DNA of 64,000 nucleotides from Dastarcus helophoroides (Eukaryota; Arthropoda; Insecta; Coleoptera; Bothrideridae): NCBI GenBank assembly GCA_028583605.1, contig CM053327.1, positions 16,727,629 through 16,791,628 of the forward strand, read 5' to 3'. The position numbers and the translations under genes were made by a program. How positions within the stretch are numbered: the first letter of the stretch is position 1; every line of letters starts with the position of its first letter. Positions 35,815 through 45,924 of the stretch are shown here, piece by piece. The notes under the pieces are model-generated. The model was not told where the DNA came from. It saw nothing but the letters and a program-made list of their open reading frames with translations, and searched no databases.

Positions 35815-36085
35815 ACTCTTCTGAAGAAGAGTTTCGCCTCTGGTATGGTGGACATACTGAGTTACCGTGCTCTTCTGTCTAAACTTTCTTATCCTTTGTA
35901 CCAATTTTCAATTCAGAAGAGTTTCGCCTCTGGTATGGTGGACATACTGAGTTACCGTGCTCATATTCCTCTTTTCATCTATTTTTCTTTCTTTGTTCCT
36001 GAAGAAGCCCCCTACGATGGTGGGCGAAACGTCGAACACTTTTAGTAGTTCTTTGGCACGGTCCAATCCCGGAAGAACTATATCC
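35815..36085 (+). mobile_element. Penelope-like terminal fragment (family 1) inside the pogo gene
   Basis: Starts CTTCTGAAGAAGAGTTTCGC. It holds two copies of the ~50-bp word GAAGAGTTTCGCCTCTGGTA..ACTGAGTTACCGTGCTC at 35826 and 35916 (90-bp spacing), then an intact hammerhead (35994-36038), then GGCACGGTCCAATCCCGGAA, a sequence type usual downstream of Penelope hammerheads. Confidence 0.7.
35994..36038 (+). ncRNA. Hammerhead ribozyme motif, intact core (family 1)
   Basis: Helix I TGTTC/GAACA (5 bp perfect), core CTGAAGA, helix II GCCC/GGGC with extra C/G pairs around TACGAT, core GAAA, minimal palindromic helix III ACGT, and C as the predicted cleavage-site base. All invariant nucleotides present. 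Typical Penelope-element hammerhead architecture with open helix I and minimal helix III. Confidence 0.78.
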
Positions 36086-37458
36086 TGTAAAGAATTGAAA
36101 TGTTATTGAAATGGCTCATTCTAATTATGTAACCATTTTATGTCTCCCCCCTCACACTACCCACAAATTACAGCCCCTTGATCTCAGTTTTATGTATCCA
36201 CTTAACCACTATCATGACCAGGCTCTTGAAAATTGATTAAGTAATAACCCTGGAAGGGTGGTCACTGCTTTTCAAATCTCAAAGATTTTCAACGTATCAT
36301 ATATGAAAGCATTTGCACCAATGAATGCTGTTAATGGTTTTAGAAAAGCTGGTATTGTTCCTTATAACCCAGAGGTATTTTCTGACTTTGACTTTGCAGC
36401 TGCCGAAGTTAAAAGTTACCAAGTTCAATCTGCTATTACAGAAAATTTGTCCCAAATTGAAGATAGTAATCACCATAATGATGAAATACTTTCGTCCACG
36501 CCTCCTAAACAAGTCACCCAGTCAGAACACCTAAATCAGTTTAAACAGGTAGAATCAGATTTGATTTACTTGGAAAATGACTAGCAAATGGAAAACCCAT
36601 CCACTTCTTCAGTTCTTGACGATGTCACACATCTTGATAATATTGATGCCCCTTCAAGTACAAATGTTTAAATAGGATTTAAGGTTTTACCCAATGATGT
36701 TCATCCATTTCCAAAAACGACACAAAAACGAAACACAGTAAAAGCAAGAAAATCTGTAGGAACCAGCACTCCTTGTGGATGGACACAAAAAAGGAACAAG
36801 AGGAAAAGAGGATTCTAAAGATAAAAAGTAAGAATATATTGAGAGAAAAAAAGAAGACAAGTTTCACGCGTGATAAGCTTCACAAAAAAAAAAGGCGATG
36901 GAGGATCGGAAGAAGAAAATTACGGGGATGCACAACGTTTATATGCTCTGAAACATTTCTCACATCCATCGGAGGAGAAGAATGTGTGCAATATTTTGAC
37001 TGCAAACGTTAGGCGCATGATGCCTGTACTGGTATTGAGGCCGACTAGTACGTATATAAGTGCGATGATTGTATCGAAAGAGTTAAAATTAGTAAAACTC
37101 GTAAAATTTTGTGTTAACTCAGATGACTATTTTTTGTTCATTTATCTCTTAGTATTTACAGTAATATAGTATATTCTTTAATTTTGTTTCATTTTCAAAA
37201 AAAAAGTATAGTTTTTAAACAGATGCTAATTTTTCGTGTAGGATCATTTTGCCCTACCAGAGGAGATCATTTTGCCTGACCCATAAGGATAAAATGATCC
37301 TTTTGCAGACCTTTGTATTATTATTTGTTTAAATAAAACCATACTTTTTACATAGAAATTTGATGCTAGTTTTAATATACAATAGATACATCTTGTAATA
37401 AAGAATATATGAATTCTCTAAAAATAAAAAGGGGATTATTTTGGGCCACTCTCCCCTA

Positions 37459-37700
37459 ATCATTCTTGATTTATTTTGTAAATATTTTCATCGGAATTAA
37501 CTACTATTTTAGGATTTCCAGTTCTTTTGTCTTCTTAAAATTTCGGTTTTAAATTCGAAATTTCATTTTTCTTTAAATTGTGTTTTTCCTGAGAACCTAT
37601 TAGAACTTTTATTCTTGAAATCTTTTTTGAAGCTTAGATCTTAAACTTTTTTTATTAAGTTCTCAACTTTTTTACCATGTTTAGACTTGATGTTTCGAAT
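37459..37700. repeat. Continuation of the pyrimidine-rich array
   Basis: TCTTCTTAAAATTTCGGTTT, AAATTTCATTTTTC and similar words; the same array as 35120-35332 split by the pogo element. Confidence 0.5.
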
Positions 37701-39087
37701 TAATGGATCAAACACCGTACCGTCCCGATTGGGCACCTAACTCATTCTTTTCGTTTCTGTACTTAAAGAATAAACTTTATAGTCAACGATCTTGGTTCCA
37801 AAAGGAGCAACGTTCAAAATTTATATTGTCGATACACCTAAGTGGAAGTGAAAATTAATTCAAACGTAAATTCCATTTTCAATATAAACATTTGTTTATA
37901 TTTGTTATTCCGGATACATAAATAGCAACTCCCGCAGTAAATAGGTAACGCATGATTGAATTATCCGGGTAATTGAAAATATTTGTATATATTTGAACTA
38001 TCATGGAATTTTTATTATTAATTTTGTTGTAGTTCTTCCTAATCAATTTTCTAACTTACGACTATTTAATGATTTTGTCAATTATGACACAACTTCATAA
38101 TATGCGGGACGAAAGTTCTAATTGTTCATTATTACATTTCCACGTATTTTAATAAACCATCTGGACAGAAATATTTTAAAGAAAGGAACTTCTTCATAAA
38201 CAATACACTATACTATCTCATTGGTCATTTGTATCGTTTCGGTTTTTCGATCTTAGGTCCCTGTAATGCGTTTAGGTAGAATATTTCTTTAACCAAATTT
38301 TTATCTAAAATTGACTGGAATGTTATCGTAAAGATAGCGTTTACAAATTATTTGTCTCTACTATTTATGTCAAACCGAGATATGTTTTACTGCAATTTTC
38401 TAAAAACCAAACTTGACACATAATTCAATATTTTTATGCTAAATTAACGAAATTTAGTTGATATCGCTGTTAAAATGAATTTACCCGATAACTTGATCCT
38501 TTTCTTTACATCCTGTATTTGAAATTTTTACGGAAGCATGTGCTTACCGAAGAAGTAAAAACACACATTTGTGTTGGACCAGCTGCTGTTAGGGATGAGC
38601 TTAAAAGGAAGGCAGATACCTTCATTCACAGCTGCTATTAATTTGAACATCAAAAAAAACCTTTCCTTTGGGAAGTTTAGATATGATATAAATCCGGAAA
38701 CTTTCAATCTGGAACACCATCAGAAATTATTAATTTCAATTTTGTAACATACTATATATTATCTACGACTTCGTCTATAGGCATTAGATGAATAAATTGC
38801 TGTTACAAATTAATTGTCAAATCGAAAACTAGATAAAGGAAGTTTTTGAATTTATTAAAACGACGGAACAATCTGTTTTGTTTTAATTTGTGTTTGGTTT
38901 TAAACTTAATTGTAACCAGATGTGGTAAACCGTTGAAACATAGGCCTAGATGGTGCTGTCGATCAAACATACTTTCTCATTTATAAAATTAGTTTAGATG
39001 CACGTAATAAAACTAACTTAATTAGTTATGTACAGCTTCAAAGAGTTCATGCAGCTTGCAGAATGTTTTGTTCAAATTTGTTGATAC
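37701..39087. other. No recognised gene
   Basis: AT-rich; ends with GAGCATAT (39088-39095), the target duplication of the hAT element that follows. Confidence 0.35.
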
Positions 39088-39095
39088 GAGCATAT

Positions 39096-40677
39096 TAGTG
39101 ATTAACGAATATTCGCATTCGCATTCGCGAATATTCGCATGTTTTTTCATATTCGCATTCGGAAGAAATTATGCGAATATATTGCGAATGTATTTGGCAA
39201 TAAAACTCGAAATTATGGAATAACAATGCAACTGCTAAAGCTTTCTTCCTTCTCTTCTTTTTTAATTTTCATTCTTGTTAACTAAAATAGGGCACTAGGG
39301 CGTTTGCTCTCCCCTGATTCATAAAATCAACTGGAAATTTGTATTCTCCACTACGGGGTCCTTTTTCGAATATTTTCATTTTTTCCTTTCTTTAAAATTT
39401 TGACCTTTTTATAAAAATTCGTCTTTTTTTACAAAATTTCTTTTTTTCTTTTGAAATTTCGAATTGAACCTAAAATTCGAGCTCTTTTATTCAAATTGGC
39501 TTTTTTATAAATTTTTGTCTCAAAATACGTCGGTTTTCTTTTTTCAAAATTTCGTAATTTCTCAAAAATTGACTTTTTCTGAAAATTTCTTTTTTTTTAA
39601 ATTCGTCCTTCTGCAAATTTCGACTTTACATCAAACTTTGCTTTTTTCTCAAAATTTGATTTATCTTTTAATAAAAAAGTAAAAATATTTGGAATAATAC
39701 TTACTTGAAAATTTTGAAAAATATATTTTGAAAGTGTTGAATTTTTGCAAAAAGACAAGAATTTCAGAAAAGTTAATTGCTTAAAATTTCGACCATTATC
39801 TCAATAGCGGATATTTTCTGACATCACAGAGGGGCTATTAAAAAATAAATTTCGACCCTTTTTTCCTGAAATATCGACTTTTTACGTAAAATTTTCCTCA
39901 AAATTCGCCTCTTTTTTGAAACTTCGTCAAAATTTGACTTTTTTCTCAAAATTTTGATCTTTTTCTCAAAATGGCGATTACCTCGAAAATCATCCTTTTC
40001 TCTAAATTTTGATATTTTTCAAATTTTTCCAAAAAGTTTTTATATTAAATTGATTTCCTGAAAATTCCCACTTTACTCCAAACCTGTTTTTTAATTATAA
40101 TTCGTATTTTTTTTAATTACGACTAAAAAAGTAGAGTTTTGAGAAAATAGAATTTTGAGTATAAACTCAAAAATTTTGCTTTTTTCTTTCAAAATTGTAC
40201 TGCACTGAAGTTTATAAATATTTCATACAAATTTCGTCTTTTTTCTCGAAATTTTTACTGCCGGAAATTTCAACCTATTTCTTAAAATACGTTCTATTAT
40301 TCTCTCTCGACCTCTTTTAAGAAATCTCCTTTTTTCGGAAATTTCAACCTAATTCTCAAAATTCGTCTGTTTTATTCTCCAAGTTTCGACTAAATGTTTT
40401 ATGTTCCGAGAATTTTCTTCTTGAAGTTGAGCTTTTTATTCAAATTTTGATTTTTAATCAAAAATCATTTATTTTTTAGAATTTTATTAAAATTTTGCTA
40501 AAACATAACAATTTTGAGAATGTTAGTAGAGAAACATTCTTAGAAACTGGATGTTTTTCTCCAAATTCGATTTATTTTAAAAATTTCGATTTTTCTCACA
40601 ATGCTTTCAAAGTGCCAGTGAAAAAGCCAACATTCCCATTCGCGAATGTGGGAAAACCAACATTCGTTACATCACTA
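39096..40677 (+). mobile_element. Non-autonomous hAT-type element, family B copy 1
   Basis: The left end TAGTGATTAACGAATATTCG and the right end (reverse complement) TAGTGATGTAACGAATGTTG. Exact 8-bp target duplication GAGCATAT at 39088-39095 and 40678-40685. 1582 bp, no transposase. Subterminal regions are rich in TTCGCATTCGCGAATATTCG words; the interior is a pyrimidine-rich quasi-tandem array. Internal landmark CTCAATAGCGGATATTTTCT (about 39799) recurs inverted in copy 2. Confidence 0.88.
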
Positions 40678-40685
40678 GAGCATAT

Positions 40686-43640
40686 ATATACATATTTAGC
40701 TACCTAACTACTTTCCAGTGCCCTTCTTTTAAAATGTCAAATAACAAATTTATTTTTCGATTTTTTTGCTTTACTGGGCATTCCAAGTGGTCAAAATTAC
40801 TGACCTAATGGTGAGGCAGCCTAAATATTGCTACTTCAATAGACCGATATCTTGAAATGTTAAAAAAGGCAACAAGTTCATGACAGTTGTACCATCTAAT
40901 ATTATAAAAGATTTGAAGTGAAAGGAATGATTTTTCGTAGTTTTTTTATTTGGATAGCCCATATTTAGAAATGGAGGTGCAAGAAGAAAGTTGGTTTATT
41001 CATCCAAAAAGATCCTTGAGATGACAAAAAAAATCCGCAATTAACATCTATACATGGAGGTACCGATAAAATTAGGGCAATCAACTCATATGTTGGAACT
41101 AAATCGATAAGGTTATAGCTTTTTCTACATTTTCTACTGCTGTTTATCATTCATGTTAATTACTTAATGAAAGTAAAATTAATTGAATATTTCCATAATA
41201 TGCGGGAACTATTTATAGATTGTATAGGTGCGACTGCGACCTATGCATATGACATATAAACTGTTGGACTCACGTTTTCTTTCGTGAGACAAGTAAAAGC
41301 GGAGATTTTTCAATCTTCTCCTTCATTAAGAATGAACAAAGTTAAATTATAATATAGCTAGGTATGGATGCATAATTTTATACAATACCTATAGTATATA
41401 ATTGCACCACTTTCCACATTACAGAGTTTATGATTTAGATGAGAATTAATTTATTAAATAGTAACATCAATCAACAAATTAATAATTGGTGATAACTTTA
41501 TATTATCCTGTTTACCTTTACACAATCTATAACTACATTTGATTTGATTTTGTAGTTCTATAGAGTAATAATATGCGCAATGTGGTTCTTAGTGAAAAAG
41601 AGCGGGGGGTACAATTTAAAAAAAAGGAAGGAGCCTGATTTCTCAAGGTTACAACAACCACCAAAGCTTTGAGAACATCTAGTAAAAGATTAATTGATGT
41701 AATTCAAACATTTTTTTGATTTATGTATCTATCTTAGCAACTAAGGGAGATAACGCCTAATATGGACATTATGGGACCTTTTGTATAAAAGGCATTTTGT
41801 AAGGATTGGGCCACACTGTAACAGAAAGTTCCTGAAGTCAAAATACGTCAATTTAATCCAAATTACCTCATTATAAAAGTTGATAGTTACATATATACAA
41901 GGCATTAAAGTTGAAAATAGAAAACCGTTTTTCCGCTGTAATTTCCGATGGGGTCAAATTCGATGTATGGGAGTTTCTCGTGATGCGAAATTTAAAATTG
42001 ATCAATATTTTGCCATATATCATAGAAGGCCCCACAGGCATCATTCAATGCTCATTTAAAAGATCTTAACTTTTTTAGTGCTTTTGGTATCTCAGTTTTG
42101 ATACAAAGTATCGATTCTTTTTAATACTTTTTTTTTGTCTAATTATTCGTTTGTTTAATAATTTCTTGCAGGATAAGCAAACTAAGTAATGTTGTTTTTA
42201 ATTATTGTATATTAATTTTAATAATTAAATGTTAAACTTCCTTAACTACATAGTGTTAGATTAATCAGTGGCATATAAGGCAAAACTTTTCACGCTTCAT
42301 GCACTTGTTAATATGCGGTACAGCAGTTAACAAAGTAACTTAGAAATGCGTTGCACGTTGCATTCCTTTAAATAATTTACGATATAGTAATACTGAAAAA
42401 ATACCAAAGAAAAGGCGCGTGGTGTTTAAATAAACTAAAGACCAACAAATGACCACTTTAGAAATGCATAATATTGTTTCCAATTAATCTAACATTTCAA
42501 CACAAAGTCCGTAAACTTTAAGCTGTAGAATAATCAAACAAAATATTCCGATTTACATTCGTACGAATTTAAAAACATCGCGCGAAAGCCTATGTATATC
42601 AGCAAGTTTACCTAGTAAACACAGAAGTGTTTATTATGGTGTATAAAATACTGAATTATAAATATTTTTTGTGTCTAATTTAAAATGAAATATTATTTCC
42701 TCCACATAAATATTTATCCCGATTGCTAGTTGTAGATTATCGGAATAAAAACCTACATTAACCTTACAACATAATAATCTGAGACGCTTAAATTAAAATT
42801 CTAGGAACACAATACAAAAAGCACATGCAATTAATGCGGCAAAAAATAGACTGGTTTTATCACAGAATTGTGTTACGCAACATGACCTAGACCAAGGATG
42901 AATCTATTGAAATTACCTCAAGAAATTTCAGTTGACCGACATGTTCTATTTAAAACATGTACCGCAGTTAATGGTATGTTATAGAAACCAGGGTTAATCA
43001 CTTTAATGATGACTGCTGCTTTTGTTTTCTCCATTTACAAAACATATCTTCACAAATTCCTTAATTTTCAGCTAATATAGAATGGTTAATAAATGCCTCA
43101 TCAAAATTGCTTCAGTGTTAATCTTTATTTGTGACGTCAAAATAAGTGTGTACGGATTGACTTCTTCTTCGGAGTGGTCCTAACTTTGTTAAATTCCAAT
43201 AATTTTTCTAAGAGCACGTGCACGTTTTTCTATTATTCAATTGAAGCTTTTATCTAAAATTTTTAAGTCCCATATGTCTTGGGTGTTTTTTATTGAGTTA
43301 ATGGCAATTGTTCAATGCTATTGTAAAAACGATTTGGTGGTTCGAATACGAAGTTATTTGAAAATAAGATTGTCTGAAATCGCATTAGTCCCATTACATT
43401 CTCTCAAAATGGTCAACACGCTTATTGCTTGTGATTTTGGGAATTTTCTGAATTTAAATTATTATGTTGTACTAGTCGTCACGGCTTATTTTGACTGATT
43501 TTCTTTAGTCGATGAATCCGAAAATTTGATTATCGGAGTAGCAGTATTTTTTTTTCTCGAAACTGAAAGGGTAGCTTCTCAATTAATATCAGTACATTTA
43601 ATGTGACCTTCGAAAATGCCTAATTTTCTTTAATTGAAAT
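40686..43640. other. No recognised gene
   Basis: AT-rich. An 85-codon frame at 43241-43498 begins with a hydrophobic stretch but matches nothing I know. No repeats above background noticed. Confidence 0.35.
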
Positions 43641-44240
43641 GTATGAATTAAACGATAAATTTCGAGAAAAAGTATTCAAATTTTCTAAAAAAATCTCAAA
43701 GGCGCTTGTATTTAATAGATGTTACTAAGCAGCCCATAATACAAGAATTAAAGTTTCCTATTACTAGCGACTTTTGTAACCTAACCTTTGTACTTCATAC
43801 ATCCTAGTTTTAAACTCGAAATATTTAAGTTTTTGAATTTTAATGGAAAATTTTAAACACGAAAATAAATTTGTAAAATTTGTTATACAATCATACAATC
43901 TTTCAGTTGTTCTCCAAATTTTCTCTTTACATTTGAATTTGTTTTTATAAATGTCGGGTTTTTCTTAAAAAAGGGCCAAATTCGAGAAATATAATGGAAA
44001 ACATTAAGAAGAATTCAGGAATTCATTTGAAGAAAAAGTAGAATATTCAAGTTTAAAGTCGATGTTTCGAATAAAAGCGAACATTTTGAGAATTTTTTTT
44101 TTAGTGGCGTTTTCTGCAATTTTCAAGTTAAAACGTATTATATTAGTTTATAATTATTAAAAATATCTAAATTTCATCTAGAAATTTCGACGTTTTTCAA
44201 AAAATTCTAATCCAAGTTTAAACTCGAAATTATCAAACAA
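43641..44240. repeat. Weak array-like AT-rich sequence
   Basis: Words of the array class (TTTTTCAAAAAATTC, TTTCGAATAAAAGCG, TCGAAATT) with mixed strand bias; less regular than the other arrays. Confidence 0.3.
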
Positions 44241-44300
44241 CCAATATTTTTAATATGCACAGACCAATAGGTTTAAACATTTATTAGATTCGAAGTTTGG

Positions 44301-44346
44301 AAACCAAATACCGGTTTCGATCTTGTTAGATCTCATCAGTTTGGTA
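44301..44346 (-). ncRNA. Hammerhead ribozyme motif, intact core (family 3, left arm)
   Basis: Reverse complement of the right-arm motif at 44555-44600, with identical core CTGATGA, helix II GATCT/AGATC with AACA loop, GAAA, palindromic helix III ACCGGT, and helix I ACCAAA/TTTGGT. Reads leftward. Confidence 0.8.
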
Positions 44347-44554
44347 TATCCAACTCGAATGCTAACAAATGTTCCGACAAGTAAGTACTAAAACATTAAC
44401 AGAAGTCAAGCGAGTGACTACCACCTATTGGTCCATAGAGAATGGCCATAGTTTCTCTATGGACCAGTAGGAAGTACTAAGAGTCATTCGCTTGACGACT
44501 GTTAATGTTTTAGTACTTACTTGTCGGAACATTTGTTAGCATTCGAGTTGGATA

Positions 44555-44600
44555 TACCAAACTGATGAGATCTAACAAGATCGAAACCGGTATTTGGTTT
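44555..44600 (+). ncRNA. Hammerhead ribozyme motif, intact core (family 3, right arm)
   Basis: ACCAAA (helix I) - CTGATGA - GATCT AACA AGATC (helix II) - GAAA - CCGG within the palindrome ACCGGT (helix III) - A at the predicted cleavage position - TTTGGT (helix I). It has the canonical CUGAUGA rather than the CUGAAGA of families 1 and 2, and is the best-formed hammerhead in the window. The minimal palindromic helix III suggests dimeric action, as proposed for Penelope hammerheads. Confidence 0.82.
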
Positions 44601-44650
44601 CCAAACTTCGAATCTAATAAATGTTCAAACCTATTGGTCTGTGCATATTA

Positions 44651-45034
44651 GAATCCTTGTCTTCTGGGAACTTTCCTAGAGAGCAACCGCTTCCCTAGGT
44701 GGCAGCGTTTCAACTGTTGGTAGTTCAGCTACCTATGATACACGCCTGGAGGGCTACATGAATTTGTAGTCTAGGTTGCATTCTACTTGCAAACCAAAAT
44801 TTTGTGAAATTTTTTTATAATTTCTCAATTTTTCACTTTTTCAATATTCCATTCAAGCACCAAATTGTGTTAAAGTTTTTTTTCAAAAAAATTCCAAGTG
44901 CAAGAACTAGAGCAAAAACTATTTACAACAGAGACTCACTAAATTTTTGGAAAAATGTGGAATACTCAAATTTATTGAGCTTAACAGGATCAAGGTACAC
45001 CCCCTTTTTTTCTTTATTTATGAAGATAAAATTT
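44651..45034. other. Spacer in the hammerhead cluster
   Basis: The first 120 bp (TTCCTAGAGAGCAACCGCTT, GGCAGCGTTTCAACTGTTGG) are less AT-rich than the surroundings; the rest is AT-rich. No gene recognised. Confidence 0.3.
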
Positions 45035-45795
45035 TCAAAAATTTGATGAACTTATGAAATGTCCTATTTTGACATAAAAATGAGATTCCTACTGCTGTCA
45101 TTTTCGCTAAAACTGATACAAACTTTTGATCTTTAAATAGAACACCCTGCATATTTTTTCATTTTTGGAATCTGCACAATTTTCTAAATACAATGCATCT
45201 AAAAAAAGTAATTTTTAAAGGATCGACAATTTTTTGCTCCCATTTTATTTTTCAACCCACAATGCTATGACCTATTCTGATTCTAATGGATCACATTAAC
45301 GCTAAAAAAAACAAATCACGTGAAAAAGGAGTATTTCATTTTTTTTATAACGTGATAAAAACTAATGGTGCAATCTAACCATATTTCCATTTTTGCTGTG
45401 AAATCAATAGAACTCAAGTTACAGCCAAAGGAATTCAAAATATTCGGTTTCAATTTATTTGAAGATTTGTTCATTAAGTTAGCTGTGGAAAACAAATTTA
45501 GAAAATAAGACACTTCTTAAGTTTTCCTAATTTAATTTCTTTGCAGCGCTAATGTGGTTAGTTAGCGTCAATTGGGATAAGTCATGACTTTCTAGGCTCT
45601 AAAATAAAAAGAGACCAGAAAAATTTTCGATCCTTTAAAATTCACTAATTTTATGTGTATTGATTCCAAAAATATAATAATATACAGGGTGTACTATTCA
45701 AAGATCAAAAGTTGGCATCAGTCTTAGCGAAAATGACAGCAGTGGTAATGTCAATTTTATGCCAAAATTGGAGATTTCATCAAGTGTAGCAACTT
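45035..45795. mobile_element. Fold-back element with ~230-bp arms
   Basis: Arms about 45035-45290 and 45560-45795 are inverted copies. Shared blocks are CTGCTGTCATTTTCGCTAA, CAACTTTTGATCTTT, ACACCCTG.ATATT, TTTTTGGAATC and TTTAAAGGATCGA.AATTTTT. About 110 bp next to the outer ends is best conserved. The ACACCCTGTATA word is inside the arm, not at its end. Hammerhead family 2 begins 16 bp to the right. Class uncertain. Confidence 0.75.
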
Positions 45796-45805
45796 TGAGA
45801 AATCT

Positions 45806-45912
45806 CACTAACTCTCTGAAGATGATAGTTTGGCTGTTGAAACGCGTTAGAGCAACCTTTATTGTGTTTTTGAATCTTTCTTGGTTTCACGGGACAAGAT
45901 TTATATTTCATT
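45806..45912 (+). mobile_element. Penelope-like terminal fragment (family 2), plus-strand copy
   Basis: Plus-strand equivalent of 6766-6870: hammerhead, then CAACCTTTATTGTGTTTTTG, then TTGGTTTCACGGGACAAGAT. It lies between the fold-back element and the 147-bp satellite. Confidence 0.72.
45811..45855 (+). ncRNA. Hammerhead ribozyme motif, intact core (family 2)
   Basis: CTCT - CTGAAGA - helix II GATAG/CTGTT (five pairs, two of them G-U) - GAAA - palindromic ACGCGT - T - AGAG. Core complete; helix II is weaker than in the 6824-6867 copy. Confidence 0.7.
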
Positions 45913-45924
45913 TTTTTTTAAATT

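Larger units (their letters stand above)
35658..37110 (+). pseudogene. pogo-type transposase, interrupted
   Basis: The N-terminal part (35680-35815) reads VRSMAYQLAEKNGIDRPL and KLAGKDWFTSFR, the CENP-B-like helix-turn-helix and linker. The next ~200 residues, including the first catalytic Asp, are missing where the Penelope fragment 35815-36085 sits. The gene resumes at about 36112 with VTILCLPPHTTHKLQPLD, the region of the third catalytic acidic residue, then a TGA at 36235 (Trp expected), then TAFQISKIFN and GFRKAGIVPYNPEVF (36258-36380). A C-terminal tail with TST..CGW..KRN and YKCDDCIERVK (about 37050-37085) follows in shifted frames. Inactive. Confidence 0.85.
35333..37456 (+). mobile_element. 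pogo-family DNA transposon (Tc1/mariner superfamily), defective
   Basis: Terminal inverted repeats GGGGAAAGTGGCCCAAAATG (left) and, reverse-complemented, GGGGAGAGTGGCCCAAAATA (right), each bounded by TA (35331-35332 and 37457-37458), the pogo/Tc1 target duplication. Subterminal copies of AAAATGATCC recur at both ends. Total 2124 bp. The transposase gene inside is broken and its core replaced by a Penelope fragment. Confidence 0.88.
44251..44650. repeat. 400-bp near-perfect palindrome with a hammerhead in each arm
   Basis: Arms 44251-44441 and 44454-44650 are reverse complements around a centre at about 44447. The outer ~155 bp differ at only one or two positions; the inner ~40 bp have more changes and a short indel. 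Each arm carries a full hammerhead motif, transcribed towards the outside of the palindrome. No target duplication is visible. Likely a head-to-head dimer of a Penelope-like or retrozyme terminal unit (inference). Confidence 0.85.
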
